Of a stretch of DNA of 64,000 nucleotides, positions 10,061-22,300 are shown piece by piece. Below the pieces are notes generated by a model. It saw only the letters and a program-made list of their open reading frames with translations, did not search any database and had not been told where the DNA came from. How positions within the stretch are numbered: position 1 is the stretch's first letter; each line of letters starts with the position of its first letter. The position numbers and the translations under genes were made by a program. The stretch lies in the NCBI RefSeq assembly GCF_002775205.1, contig NC_036456.1, positions 13,295,463 through 13,359,462 of the forward strand, given 5' to 3'. This DNA comes from Xiphophorus maculatus. Taxonomy: Eukaryota; Chordata; Actinopteri; Cyprinodontiformes; Poeciliidae.

Positions 10061-12937
10061 ATGTTAATTTTGCTCTGAATTTGATCACATTTTAAAACAC
10101 AGATTGTATTTCAGCGTGATTTGTTTCAGAACTTAAAAACGTAGTAAAAGTTACTCTGAATTCTGCGTCAAACCTCAGTAAACGTAACGACGGAGTACAT
10201 TTCTATAAAGTTCACAATGGAGAAATAAGGGTAAGTTATTTTCCTAATTTAAAAAAATTAATAAAAGCATAAGTGTTACCTGGATGTTTTATAATCCTGT
10301 CGCATTTATTTTTCATGTTAGTAGCCCCAGCTTTGCTCCACACTAACACCACAACTGTTGTGAAAATAATACCTAAGTGGTCAAAGGGCTTCAACGGTTG
10401 CACACATTGTTTTTCTACACATGTGCAGTGCAGCTTACACTCCTACATATGAAAAAGGGAGGGACGGTGCTTATTTGAACAAATGTCATGTGATATCAGA
10501 GTTATCAGTCAACCAGGCCTGTTGTTATGCTTTGCTCCATTCATAATAATGTGTGTGGGTGGGCACATATATCATAGCTTGTGAAAAATAATCTCACCTC
10601 ACCTTCTCCCCATTCACAATAAGAGTATACATTCGGGTGTGAAATATATACATTGTATCCGCCACAAGCTCTCTTTTAGAGTAAAAAACACTGCTGCTTT
10701 TTAAGTAATACAGACCTAATATATTCTGAAGAATAAATCAAAACTGGGGCGTGTTACAAGGGATCACTAAGCATGTCATCTTTCACACTTCAAATCCAAC
10801 AGCTAGAAAGTTTTTGAATTTTACGCTTACATCAAAAACTCTGGCAGTACTTTGTAAAAGTTTCCTGAACAACAGCTGGATATTCTGAATGTCTTTCCCA
10901 AGATGCAAACTTTGTTTTACTTTTAATTTTCTTCCTTGTAGTAAGTTTTGGAATCCCTAATTATAAGCAATACAATATAGTACCGCAATATAATCCCATT
11001 TTTAAAAATACTTGGAAAAAAAAACTTTAATTTGAAGTAATTTGTAAAAATAATTATTTTTCACAAAAGCACTAGCAACATTAATGTTTTATATCAAACA
11101 AATAAAACCCAAAAATGTATGTATGCTTTTTTTTAGGTTGACCAGAGTGTCTAGTTTTGCATAGTAAGCAATAATCTATTTTTTCTTTATTTATGATTGT
11201 CATATGTCTCTCTGGAGGTTCTTTACAACTGAAAAGACAAGCAAACGTGCAATTCAAGCCGCTATTATGACAACACACAGGTTCTTTCGCAATCCAGGTT
11301 TGGGGTCAGCATGAAAAGGCAGTTGCTTCTGTCACAAATTGAACCAAACCCAATACTACCTGGCTAGAATGACACTTGACAATGGAGAAGGGCCTTTTAT
11401 GTGTAGGGTACTGTTTTACACAGTGAACCACTGCAAACATGTAAAATGTTTTAGGAGACAATTGAGTGTTGTCCCAGTGCCAAAGGGGGATCTTACTAAG
11501 TGTTAACACCACAAGAATAGCACCGGTGACACAGTACCAGTCAGTTTGGCAAAACTTGTTGAGTTGCACAGCAGTGTTTTAAATCTAAAGACACTTTACA
11601 AATGTTGATTAAACATGAGGGAAGGGTAGGAGCTGTTATAAGCGATAAATAATTCCTAGTGTTTCGAGATAAAATGAGTCACTAGACTAAAATAAGACAG
11701 AAGAAGACCCTATTTTTCTTGCTATGTTATTTTTGTCATGGAGTTCAAGTATGAAAACAACAACAACAAAATTAAAATAAATTAATAGACTGTGCAACAG
11801 GTGGAACAGTAATAAAAAAAAGTTGCTAACAAGTAAAACAATAATGGAAAGATTATTTAAAAAGTTTGTTAATTAAATAAATACATAACTGATACTCGCC
11901 AGGGCAGGGCAAATGTGGAAGAGATAAGAAACCATGTACCATGACAGGGAACATTGCACACTGAATATTCTTCTGGAAACATTTAGTTGCAAGAATAAAA
12001 CGTTATAAGACTAAAATAAAAAAAACATCCAAATGGGAAACAGACCTTTTTGGGGAAGTACTCAGTTTAAACTAAAAAAGTTTGACTTACTGAAGAAAAA
12101 CATAGGACTGAGAGGTTAGCACAGTCTGTAACCGAAATAAAGTTATGCATGAGTATAATTCATTTACTTTTATATGAATCACTGAGAAATGTCATGTTTA
12201 GCAGTTCCTTTCGAAGCAAAAGAGAAAAAATGGACAAAAATAGAAAAAAATTGACTTGGCAGACTTTTTGAAGAAGCAGCACCATGGAAGCTTTAATCAA
12301 ACAAAACACCTCTGCTATACTCACAGCGATCTGAGTGAGACTCAGCTGTGTAATGTTGAGGCATCAAGGCTAACTGTAATTATATCTAATCTGATGTTTG
12401 CAAGGAGGAATTTCCCACCGAAATCACATTCTCAAAAGATTTGAAGACAAATCTTGACACCAAAAAAGACTTTGTGTTGGTTCTTCTTTTCCCAAAGCGC
12501 TTCCTCCAATATCAGTGAATTCGATTTTTGCCTCATGATGTTGCAAGTTAGCTTGTGTTGCTACAGGACAATCCTGATATGTAATTACAAAGGCACAACG
12601 AACAAAAAGGCAAGACTGTTTGTAGTTATTTTAATTGGATACTTGGCATGTAATTGAGAAATATTTTACACAACTAGTTCTAAGCTAAAAAAAAAGACTA
12701 CATTGTTACCCAACATACAGTGGATACTAAAATTTAAACAATGTCCTTTTAGTTCTTTTAATTGTTGTTTTCAGGCACCCCCACAGAGTTGGTGAAAGTA
12801 TATTTTTTTGGTAGTCCTTATCTGTGGTGTGATAACAGTTTTTGTCTATTTTGTATGTAATAATGCAGTTGAGACGCAAAATGAAAGAACCTGCTTTTCC
12901 TATGAGCGTTGGAAGATGCCACGATTTTTCCCGCCCT
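10061..12937. other. Intergenic: upstream of rgs12, downstream of msantd1
   Basis: AT-rich sequence between the rgs12 promoter and the msantd1 stop codon. The right-hand part must hold the msantd1 3' UTR, but no convincing poly(A) signal can be singled out. No further gene or repeat with defined ends was seen. Confidence 0.4.
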
Positions 12938-15383
12938 TCACGGTTTCCCTGGATCTTTTGCCCCGCTCTGACTCCAAACCGCTGATGCTGAGCTGGGGAG
13001 CTGTATCATTTTCTCCAGGAGGTTCATCATCCTCTCCTGCAGCTGCAGACACTGGACCTGCAGGAGGTTCTGTTGGTGCATCGATCGGCGGAGCTCCCTG
13101 CACGTCTCCTCTATCGCCTGGCTGGACTTCTTGTGCTGCTGGAGCATGGCCTGCATGACCTGCAGCTTCTTCCTCTTCAGGGACAGGTACTTTTTGGCAC
13201 GTCTCTTCCTGGCTGAGACGGGGTGGGAGCTGAGGAGCGGAGAGGAACATCTATAAAGGTTTACAACGATTTTAGGTTGGAATTAGGTTTAGAAGAAATA
13301 GTACCTATCAAGAATATAGTGTGTTCTTTAAAAAAAAAAAAAACCCAGACTACTGACAAAAAATAGAAAAAGTTTCATCCCTCCAAACACCTGAACAGCC
13401 TGAAAGATCTATCACACTTAGGTTTATTATCTGTTGTTAGCCCAATTAATAATGTTTGCCTATGTGAACTAAAAAGTATCCTAGAACTCATATTTAAAAA
13501 CAGAATCCCTCTTACTGTAAAACCAGTTCAAAAAACATTTGGTTTCAGTTCATTTTGTCTCAGCCTTGCGCAAAATAAAATGCAATGCAGAATTGATTAA
13601 TGTCTCAAAATTTGGCAGTCACCAGCACTGTTTGCATGTCATGAGATGCTTATTAAATGTGTGATTGTTTTGGTTATGAACAGCCCTTTGTGGTGCAGCA
13701 GATCACTAAAACGTTCTAATACTGATGATTAAAAATGAGCAGGCAGCTGTCAAGGTCCAGTGTTTCATTACTGTGGACATTCTTGCATTGTTTTGCTGTG
13801 GGGCGCTTTAGATGATTAAAAATCCAATTTAAGTTTAGGTTTAGTTGGGTGTAGGTTTACCACTAGCCTTTAAAAAGGCATTTATTTAATTTGTATTTTA
13901 CTTAACTTGACTTGATTTTTTTATTTATCTCTATTTTATCTTACTTCTTACATAGATAATTTTAGAAAGAATTACACAATCCATTTATAAATTAGTATTT
14001 CATCTGTAATGTAGTTATTCTCTGTGATAATTAATATTTGATCATTTATTTGACTGTATTGTTACTTTTATTTTATTTGGCTTTTATCTCAAATATCTTG
14101 ATCTTTGGCTTCCTAGATGTAATGTGTTTTTTTTTCTTAATTAATTCGTGACTAAATCTAACAACTCGATTAAAAAAAAAAAGAAAAAGAAAAAAAAAAC
14201 ATTTTCTCTCTAAAGATGGTTAGGTGGGAGGCTAAAATTGAGTGTAAAAGCAGCTAAAGTTTAAAAACTCTGAGCTCATCACCAAAGGACAAATTATCAA
14301 AATAACAGTGGAAACATACAAGAAACTGTTATAGTTATAAGAGGAGTTGCAGTGCCAATAGAGGGCATAGCCTTTACTACTATTTTTATTATTTATTTTT
14401 CAAAAATGAATACTCCTTTTGCACTGTTTTGTATAAATTGAGAGATGCCTGCCTCACTTTCTCTCAGAATCATTTTAAATCTAAGTCTGCCAGAGGCATG
14501 AAAAAAAACATAAATAGATAAAGTTATTTCAATTATTCTAAGTTCTAATGTGTATTTTTCTCAAGTGTGGCATTGAAAATAAACCCAAACAGCATCACAT
14601 AATAGTAAGGCAACAAATATGGAATATTAGTAACAAACAATTACAAGCAGCATAGTTGAAAGAGCCTAAAATGTGTTGCGTTGCCTGAAGATAAAACAGC
14701 ATACTTGTACATGGGTGTTTGGTTTTCCTGTTACCTGGAGCCCAGCATGTGTTCGCTGTCTGAACTCAAAGAGTCCAGCTCTTGTTTTATCTCCATCTCA
14801 TCTGAGGAGCCAGTGTACTCTGGCAGGAATCCAATCACGCCCTCCTCCGACTGGGACAAGGGGTTGTCTGTGGACTGGGACGAAGTGGAGGGACCGGCGG
14901 CCGAGGCCTGAAACTCCAGCGAGTTCACCCTGCCGTTCTCCAGCGGCTTGGAGAGGATCTTCTCGATGGCCTTGTAGTAAGGCCAGTCCGGCGTCTCCCC
15001 CGATTCGTTGGCTGTGGCCTTCAGTCGCCTGTAAGAACAAAGAAAGCGGAAGGATTATTACTTTTTTTTTTACTAGTCGTGCAACATCTGGACCTGTGGA
15101 GTCACAGCTGCTGGACATGGAGCACTTGCCTGAACTGGAAGGACATGTTAGTGATTTTCATCTTGATCTCCTCTTTGAAGCGCTGCTCTCCGGTGAGCTG
15201 GAAAAACCTCTGGGACATCTTCTCGTAAACCTTGGCGTTCCTCTTGCTGGTTTTCAGCTCGTTGTGGAATTCCTCCCACACGTACAGGAGGGCCTTCATT
15301 TCGCCGTCGGTCCAGTTCGGGGCCCGCCTGTGTTTCTCGCTGTGGCCTGGCATCAGGTAGCTGAAACTATCGTCCACTGCCAT
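12938..15383 (-). CDS. msantd1: Myb/SANT DNA-binding domain-containing protein 1
   Basis: Complete three-exon gene: 15130-15383, 14735-15028 and 12938-13229, giving 840 nt and 279 aa, about the size of human MSANTD1. The SANT/Myb-like (trihelix type) domain spans about residues 20-95, with NWTDGEMKALLYVWEEF and a conserved RFFQLTGEQRFKEE block. A Ser-rich acidic linker follows. The C-terminus is basic (SARKRRAKKYLSLKRKK, a likely nuclear signal) and then helical and coiled-coil-like (EETCRELRRSMHQQ, LQLQERMMNLLEKM), which may dimerise. It is presumably a nuclear DNA-binding protein; target genes are not known from sequence. Intron 1 uses a GC donor (TTCAG|GCAAGT at 15130/15129). This joint alone keeps the frame FQF-RRLKATANESG. 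The gene sits beside rgs12, as in mammals. Confidence 0.92.
13230..14734 (-). other. msantd1 intron 2
   Basis: AT-rich intron with an impure A-run at 14172-14201. It runs from the donor TCCAG|GTAAC (14734) to the acceptor CCTCAG ending at 13230. Nothing else was found. Confidence 0.5.
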
Positions 15384-15689
15384 TTTGGAGTTGGCTTCGT
15401 CCTCTCTATGTCTCTCTTATGGCCTGTGCTGGCTGTGGGTTTCTCTCTTTTTTCTTTTTTTTTTTCTTTTTTTTGCAAAGATAGGAGCTTTAGAGCTTGA
15501 ATTTGAAAGTCTTTTTACTGTTATAAGGGCTGGGTTGAGTCTGCAGGGAAGGAGGGATACATGTGAGAGAGCATGCACAGCCACAGCCGTCCTGCCTGCC
15601 TCTGCCCTTCCCCCTAGCCTAGCTGAAAGAGGACTCAAAATGGGGCCTAAGGCAGGAGAGAAATCCGGTTAAAAGCTTTTAATACTGTG

Positions 15690-15723
15690 TGATGTCACCG
15701 TGACATCAAGTTGCCTTGGCAAC
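15690..15723. promoter_or_regulatory. CRE-like palindrome plus consensus RFX X-box
   Basis: TGATGTCA (15690-15697) and TGACATCA (15701-15708) form a perfect inverted repeat of ATF/CREB-type half-sites around CCG. One base later, GTTGCCTTGGCAAC (15710-15723) is a perfectly symmetric X-box matching the RFX consensus GTNRCC-N(0-3)-RGYAAC. Adjacent X-box and CRE-like elements are the known X1/X2 layout bound cooperatively by RFX and CREB-family factors in other promoters. Function here is inferred. Confidence 0.6.
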
Positions 15724-15958
15724 GGTGAGAGAGGGCCTTTTTATCCTCCAAGCCCCCTCCCCCTCTCTTCGCTAACCACTCCCATCCGCTCTCTCTTTTG
15801 CCCTCCATTCTGCTCCACTGGCAGCACAAAAAGCTTTTAGCTGAAAGGCAGCAGTGTGAGCACACCAGATTGCTGACACTCTTGAAATATGAGCCTCAAG
15901 GGAAGGGAAGGGGAGGGGTGGAAAAAGGAGCAAAAAAGACTAGCGACCACGAATGTGT

Positions 15959-15972
15959 GTTTCCTTGGCAAC
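15959..15972. promoter_or_regulatory. Second X-box-like site
   Basis: GTTTCCTTGGCAAC differs from the upstream X-box by one base in the left half-site and keeps a perfect right half-site GGCAAC. It lies about 250 bp from the first. Confidence 0.45.
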
Positions 15973-16030
15973 AGGGCAATGGATTTGGTAGTCAGCCAAC
16001 ACGCTGCTCCATTTAAAAGCTTTTAATAAT

Positions 16031-17799
16031 AGACAAGCCGTTTTGAGGAGCTGCGGGGAGGGCGGATTTGCTGCATCTGGATTTATGCAGGAAGACGAAG
16101 AAGACAACAGTTCAGATCCTCACAAAAAGAAAAGAAAAGAAAGAAAAGCAAGTTGTGTCATTGGGAAAAGTGTGAATCTCCGAAGGCTGGAATTTCCAGG
16201 GAGGTAAAAATGGCAACATGTGGTCATCAACTGCAGAGGATCACCACATGATCCTGCTGTCCTTTGTAATCAGCTTTCTTTGCACAGCCGTGGGTGGTGG
16301 ACAATAGCGCCCTGCAGGAGGGGTTTGTCTGACCAGTTGAGAGCCCCCTTCCCCCCTGCCAAGAGGTTTCTGCAAATCCTCACACACCTTAATCTATTCT
16401 TTCATAATGCATTTCTTTCTCTCTTTGCAGTTCCTCTCGTTTCTTCCTCTACTTCATGTTGAAATACGCACCAACGTATCATTTTCTGCAGCTCTTCCCA
16501 CCACTATACCATAAAAGAGCGGAGACAGAGCGATGCAGTAATGGAAGTCATCCGTTATCACTTCATCTACATTAGTGCCAATAGTTGTTGTTGGTCCGGC
16601 TTAACCAAGGAGCGGCCCGATTAGATCCTTAACCCATCTGCTTCTCTTTAACCCAGCAGGTGGCCTGCTGCATTTTTTAAACTCCTCCACATACTGAAGC
16701 ATCACATCTGCCACTTAAAGCAAAGCTCTGTCGCTGCAGAAATGAAGGAGAAATGGAAAGTTGATCTGAAAGGTTGTCAGTGTAAAGCATTCTGGATCAT
16801 CATCAAAGCGACAACATTTCTGGTACTGGTGCTGAAGTGGCCAATGTGTGTTGAAGTGCTTACAGTTTTTGTCACATCATTGTCACATTTCATCCCATGA
16901 CTGTTTCTTTTCCAAAGCTGACTCTTCTCGAAAGCTGGGGACCTTTATAATTGTGTTTAGTTGCTTCTGTAAATTCCTCATTCATTAAGGTGGAAGTAAT
17001 CCCGCCAGCTAATCCAGAAACCAGACTAATCTGCAGATAAACTGCTCATCCTGAGAGGAAGAAGTCAGTATTGTGAGTGATCTACATAATCTAGCCATTT
17101 GCTGTACAAGGCACACAGGTTTTAAAATGTCCATACACAGCAACTAATTTAGCAGAGACTATGTATTTTTGTTTTGTTTTTTATAAATTAAGAATGATAA
17201 AATGTGAAAATTCTCATCCTAAAAAAGTCAACCAATGATCTTGCAAAGTAAATTTTAATGAATTTCTGATGGCTTAGTCAGGTGAGCTTTTTGATCAAAG
17301 GGGTCTTCTCATAACCAACCATAATCAGTTTTATCATTAGCAATTGTCCCATTCTCTTTGCACTCAGATCTTCCAGAAATACAACAAGAACCCCTCCTGA
17401 AGTCAGAATATTTCTGAGCTCTTTGAACAACCCCAAATTTTGTATCCTGTATAGGTGCCATGCGAATAGAATGCGTATAAACTAATATAAAACTATTTGC
17501 TAATATTTCTCGCAGTTGGTATCTTATTACACCAGTGTTCAAGGGTAGTGCTTAAAAAATATTTAACATGTTCTTTTTGTTTGCTTTAATGCATAAAATT
17601 GAGAAAAATACATTATGCCTTTTTGTTGGCATAATAAAAGGGCATCTAGTATTTTCTGAAGAACAAAACACTAGATGGGTTTTATAGAAAATAATCTGTA
17701 ATGCCGTGGTCTTGCCTCTCTTTCATACATGGGTCTAAGATTAATGTTTTGTAAATAAACACTACAGGTGTGTTTTGGCTTAATGAATACCATGTAAAA
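16031..17799. other. Intergenic: msantd1 upstream and dtx4 downstream flank
   Basis: No coding exon is supported. Two short hairpins occur at about 17610-17632 (TTATGCC...GGCATAA) and about 17643-17680 (CATCTAGT...ACTAGATG), just left of a Tc1 remnant. Confidence 0.4.
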
Positions 17800-18060
17800 A
17801 GACCTAATCTCCATGGTTAGGCACAATGGAGGATCTATGATGCCATTGCTCTTCCAAAGACCAATGGAATCTTGTTATAGTGCCAGGACATTTTAAATAG
17901 AAATCTGAAAACCTTTGCCCAAAAATTCAAAATGGGTCATCACAGCATGAAGAACCAAAGCAAAGGGGAAAAAAATCAAAGAAATGGGTTACATACAAAA
18001 TCAACTTTCGTCCATGAATATCTAGTACTTCCATTCTGGAAGTGTTTACAATTAAACTCC
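17800..18060 (+). mobile_element. Tc1-type transposase remnant
   Basis: The stretch with CAGGACATTTTAAATAG and CAAAATGGGTCATCACAG follows, from memory, the mid-transposase part of fish Tc1-like elements (consensus-like CAGGACATTTTAGAAAG and AAGATGGGTCGTCACTGG). It is strongly decayed, without terminal repeats and without an open frame. Confidence 0.5.
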
Positions 18061-19375
18061 TGATATCCTTAAGCATACTCACATTTGCACAAAATGAAGG
18101 TAAACATCAGACTTCAGTTTGCTCCCTTAGAAAACAGTTTAATTCAAATCTGCACATAAAACACATACTTACATAAAGTATCATAAAGTATAAATGTTGA
18201 CCCACATTAGTATAACCCAACACACCTCCAACATACCTCACAGTAAAACAGTCCACTTAATGCAAACTGACTTTGGCCAAAACTGAATCCACTTCATGAT
18301 AGTCGTTTTGCACCTTCTTATGATAAAAAGTGAACATGACAAAAATAATAAACATTGACCACATTCTGTAGTGTGACTAAAGGCTGGTGTCTTTTTGTGT
18401 CTTAGACACACAAAAACCATAAGATGCAAACGATCTTGTTTTCTTCTGATGCTAAGTAGTGTGCAAATCTGATGGCAGGCAGATGGTTCTAAAATGTAAA
18501 TCCTAGCTTTTTGGTGAATTTACTCCTCCTTGAGGGACTATAATCAATGATTCAAGGCTTTCATCTTTTAGTCCTGAACAATAAAACACAGAATGCTTTT
18601 AAAAGCACTCGTACTTTGAGCAACAAATGTTTAGGGAATGTTCATCTGTGAGCTTATCAAATACAAAATCCTGAAAATGGAGGTTAATGAAGAAAATAAA
18701 GTCTTTTGTACACCAACACAGTTGGCCCGAGCCAATAAAACAGTGAAACAACGTATAAAATAAAATGGTAAATAAAATATAAAAACAAGAATTAGTGTAG
18801 CCAACATCATATATCAAGTATTTGTAATACATAATACATTTATAAATCAGACCAAAAAAAGGAATGCAGTTCTGAAAAAGTGTCACTAGAGGTCAGCAAA
18901 TATCCATGCTCAGATATCCTGTTAAACATTTGATTTATCTCAAGTTAAAATGTTTTGCTTTGTTGACTAAGACTGCAAAAACGTTAAAAAAAACATTTAC
19001 CTTCAGTTAAATTCCTCTCTGAGTCCAGCAAAGCAGCAACAGTGGTAAACATGTCAAAAATTACTAAAACAAAAACCAAAAAAAAACCTCAGTTACATTC
19101 TCATCATGCTTCTCTCTTACGAAGCCTCTCAGTAAGAAATGACAGATCGTTTTTAATCTACTGTGGGCTTATATGAGCCCTGTGGCCTTGATGCGTTTTC
19201 AGCATCAGAACAGCAAAACATCTGCCTCCGTCGTCAGAAGCTGAAACCATTCCTGCAAAGTTTCTTTGAACAGCTGTTAATTCACAATCAATCTGTTGCA
19301 TTTGTCAGAAAATAGCTCAGAGAGCTCTGTCATCAGTCTCATATCAGGTCGTTTGTGCTCCAAACGTCTATCCGC
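18061..19375. other. Intergenic: dtx4 3' flank
   Basis: AT-rich sequence. The part nearest 19375 should be the dtx4 3' UTR (minus strand). An ATTAAA-type poly(A) motif on the minus strand lies at about 19153-19158, roughly 220 nt after the stop, but it is weak evidence. No other feature was found. Confidence 0.35.
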
Positions 19376-22300
19376 TCAGTCTCTAGTTAGGCACTCCTCC
19401 TCAGTGATGCCCTGAGCCCTCAGCTCCTCCAGGACGTTGTCCAGGTGACCCGGGTCGGGGTACCCATGGCCCGTGAGGTTGGAGCCGAATTCGGTCTTGT
19501 GGTGCACCTCGTTCCAGATCACTGTGTCGGACTCGCCGGTTGTGCTGGACGTGCCTACGGAGAAGATGAGCCTGCGGTCCCACGCTACCAGGAGAAGTCT
19601 CAGAACCTGAGCAAGGAAATTAAAAGTGAAGTTTGCTCACTGGGTAATAATTGTGCTAGTAAAGTCATAAGGAAGAGGACATGTTTATTTACCTTGCGAC
19701 CCTTCTCACTGTCGGGGAGATAACAGTGTCTGGGGAAACCACGTGCTGTGAACGGTTTTCCTGGATTTGGGTGCTCAGGGCCCTGAAGTACACAACATCC
19801 CCAAAATAATAAGCACTAAAATCCCTCTTCTGCTTATATTTCTGCTTTTCAATTATGTTCCGACTCTTACCTGAATGCCAGGCGGGATGTTGTAGATTAT
19901 GCGGATGGTTTTGCAGTCTGGATGTCCCGGCAGTGAGTGAGGGATGACATGGTACTCCATTTTGCCTGGGGGCTGATTGCCCGTCTTGACCCCGTAGATA
20001 GTCTTGCAAGTGGGGCACTGCAGGCTGCCGTCTTTGTTGCCGTTGTTGTACATGGCAACAAGACACTGGAGGTGATACTGGTGACCACACTGTGCCAGAC
20101 GGCCCACTGACTCGGCACGGGAGATGCCACCCACGCCGGGGCCCTTGTAGCCCGAAGGTCCTGCCAGGGCCTCCATGCAGATGGTGCAGTCCTGACGAGG
20201 AAAGATGAGTCAAGTTTGTATTATGAATCCATCCATCTTTGTCCATTTCATTATTTCTGGTGACATTATGACTCTACAATCACAAATTTCAATGTATTTT
20301 ATGAATTCATAACTATATTCCCTGATTATGCTGTTAGTTTGGCAAAACCTCTGAGGCTCTCAACGCACAGCAGTATTGACATAGAGGTCTCATTACACCA
20401 AGGTGAACTTACTACTTGTAGTGTTATATGGCTTCTTAAAGGAATTATTTGCAGTAATTTTTTTCAGGGTATTCAATGAAAAGGTGGACTCTACTCTCTT
20501 TTTACAGTTTGCACATGTTTGGTGTGGGGGATACACCAGACATGCGCTCGTCAGAGAAAATATATCATCCTCTCTATGAAATATGGTATTGGTTGCATCA
20601 TGCTGTAGGGATGCTTATCTTTACAAGGGATGGGAAGTTAATGAGAAGATATATAGAGCTAAACTCAGGGCAATCCTAAAAACAACTCAACATGTCATTG
20701 ACCTAAACATTACTCTAATTGTGACAAACTTCTATTACCTTTTAAACAATTAAACTACATGAAGTCAGAAAAAAACAAAAAATATATATTTAACACAAGG
20801 CAAACTCACCTCCTCTGGAGGATTTCGGACTTTGTGAAGGTAACGCTTCACCACTTCCTCTGGTGTTTTGCCTGTGAGAAAACAACAACGATAGACCAAG
20901 CTTATTATAGGTTTTGTCAGTCAAAAACAACAACGCAGCACAAGCCAAGAGGCCCACCTTTCCGAGCTTGCTTCTTTGTGGTTTTGCGGCAGCTCTGGCT
21001 CAAGCCAGGCACAGGTTTGATGTCACTCTTGCTGACAGGTGGGGGATGAAGTACCAGCTTAGGAGGGCGTGTGAGGCAGACAGGAAGTCCCGCAGCACTC
21101 ATCAGGATGCCCGTAATACCTGTGAAGTATTACGAGGTTATATTTATACTGCCTTCAAAATACAGCACCTTGCAAAAGTAGTGAGACACCTTCAACCTTT
21201 TCATCTGTACGTCTTATTTGTCAGAAGTAGTTCATAATTGTGAAATGGATGGAAAATTACATATATTTACCATTAAAACTCCAATAATTGTGTAATTAGT
21301 TCCCTTGAGTCAATATAGTTTTGTTGTATGTTCCAGATCTGCACATCTAAAGACTGTCTTTCCCGGATAGATTCAACTGAATCCAGCAAATTTCACATCT
21401 TGCCTCTTATTATAATTTGGCTTTACATCTGGACTTTGACTAGGCCACTTTAATACCTGAATATAGTTTGGGCGAAACCATTTCGTTGCGTCTGATCAGA
21501 GCTCCTTCCATATATTTGCTTTGTCCCCTATGTGTTTTGTGGCCATCAGCAAACAGAACTTTATATGGAACTTCATACAGGTTTTTATTAACAATAACTT
21601 TCCACTTGCCCATCCACTTCATAAATATCCCACTACTAAAGCTTTTTTTTTTTTTTTATTTATTTAATCAAAGCAGTTTAATGTTTTTGATGAGGCCATT
21701 TGTATATTTTTACCTGCCAAGGCAGGATGCACAGGGCTGGATCCATTGAGGTTCTTTACTGGAACTGTTGGCACTCTGAAACACAAGGAAAACACAAACT
21801 TCTGTTAATCCGCAGACACACAGCTGCCACAGACAGAAGCCACATGACTAATTGGCCGGGTCAGCTCAGCACAAGGCCGGGCCATCAGATTCTGATGAGT
21901 CACATGTAAACAGGTAGAGCTGCAGCTGACTGCAGCATATGCTCGCTTCCGGTTCAATACGTGTCACCAGGTTAAGAGGCTTTTTGCCGAGTCATGTGGA
22001 GACAGGAGCAGATGCTCCTCGTCAGGACGCGACATACTGTCCTATAATTCATCCAGATTTACCACTTCAAACTGCTTATGGCTTAACAGTATGATCAAAC
22101 CCTTGGCTGATTGAGATTTTACTAAAAGGGACTTAATATATGAACCATGCTGCTGGTTATTTTTATAAAAGCCAAAAACAAATCATGTACGTCAACTGAG
22201 CAACATTAATCATCAGATTAAAAGTTTGCCAATCACAGTTATCAATTTTATGTGAGACAAACTTTTAAGTTAAAAAAAAATCTGAATCACCAGCTTTGAT

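Larger units (their letters stand above)
15384..16030 (-). promoter_or_regulatory. Upstream regulatory block of msantd1
   Basis: A GC-richer block directly 5' of the msantd1 start. It contains two RFX X-box-like sites, one CRE-like palindrome and two copies of the identical 16-mer TTAAAAGCTTTTAATA (15669-15684 and 16013-16028). The first 16-mer lies 25 nt before X-box 1 and the second 40 nt after X-box 2, giving a roughly mirrored layout. On the minus strand a TATA-like GATAAAAAG lies at 15737-15745. A pyrimidine/purine tract (15442-15476) separates the block from the ATG. Confidence 0.5.

Noticed and set aside
12900-13250. 116-codon frames on both strands over msantd1 exon 3
   Set aside because: Shadows of the real reading frame, which carries the conserved C-terminal coiled coil.
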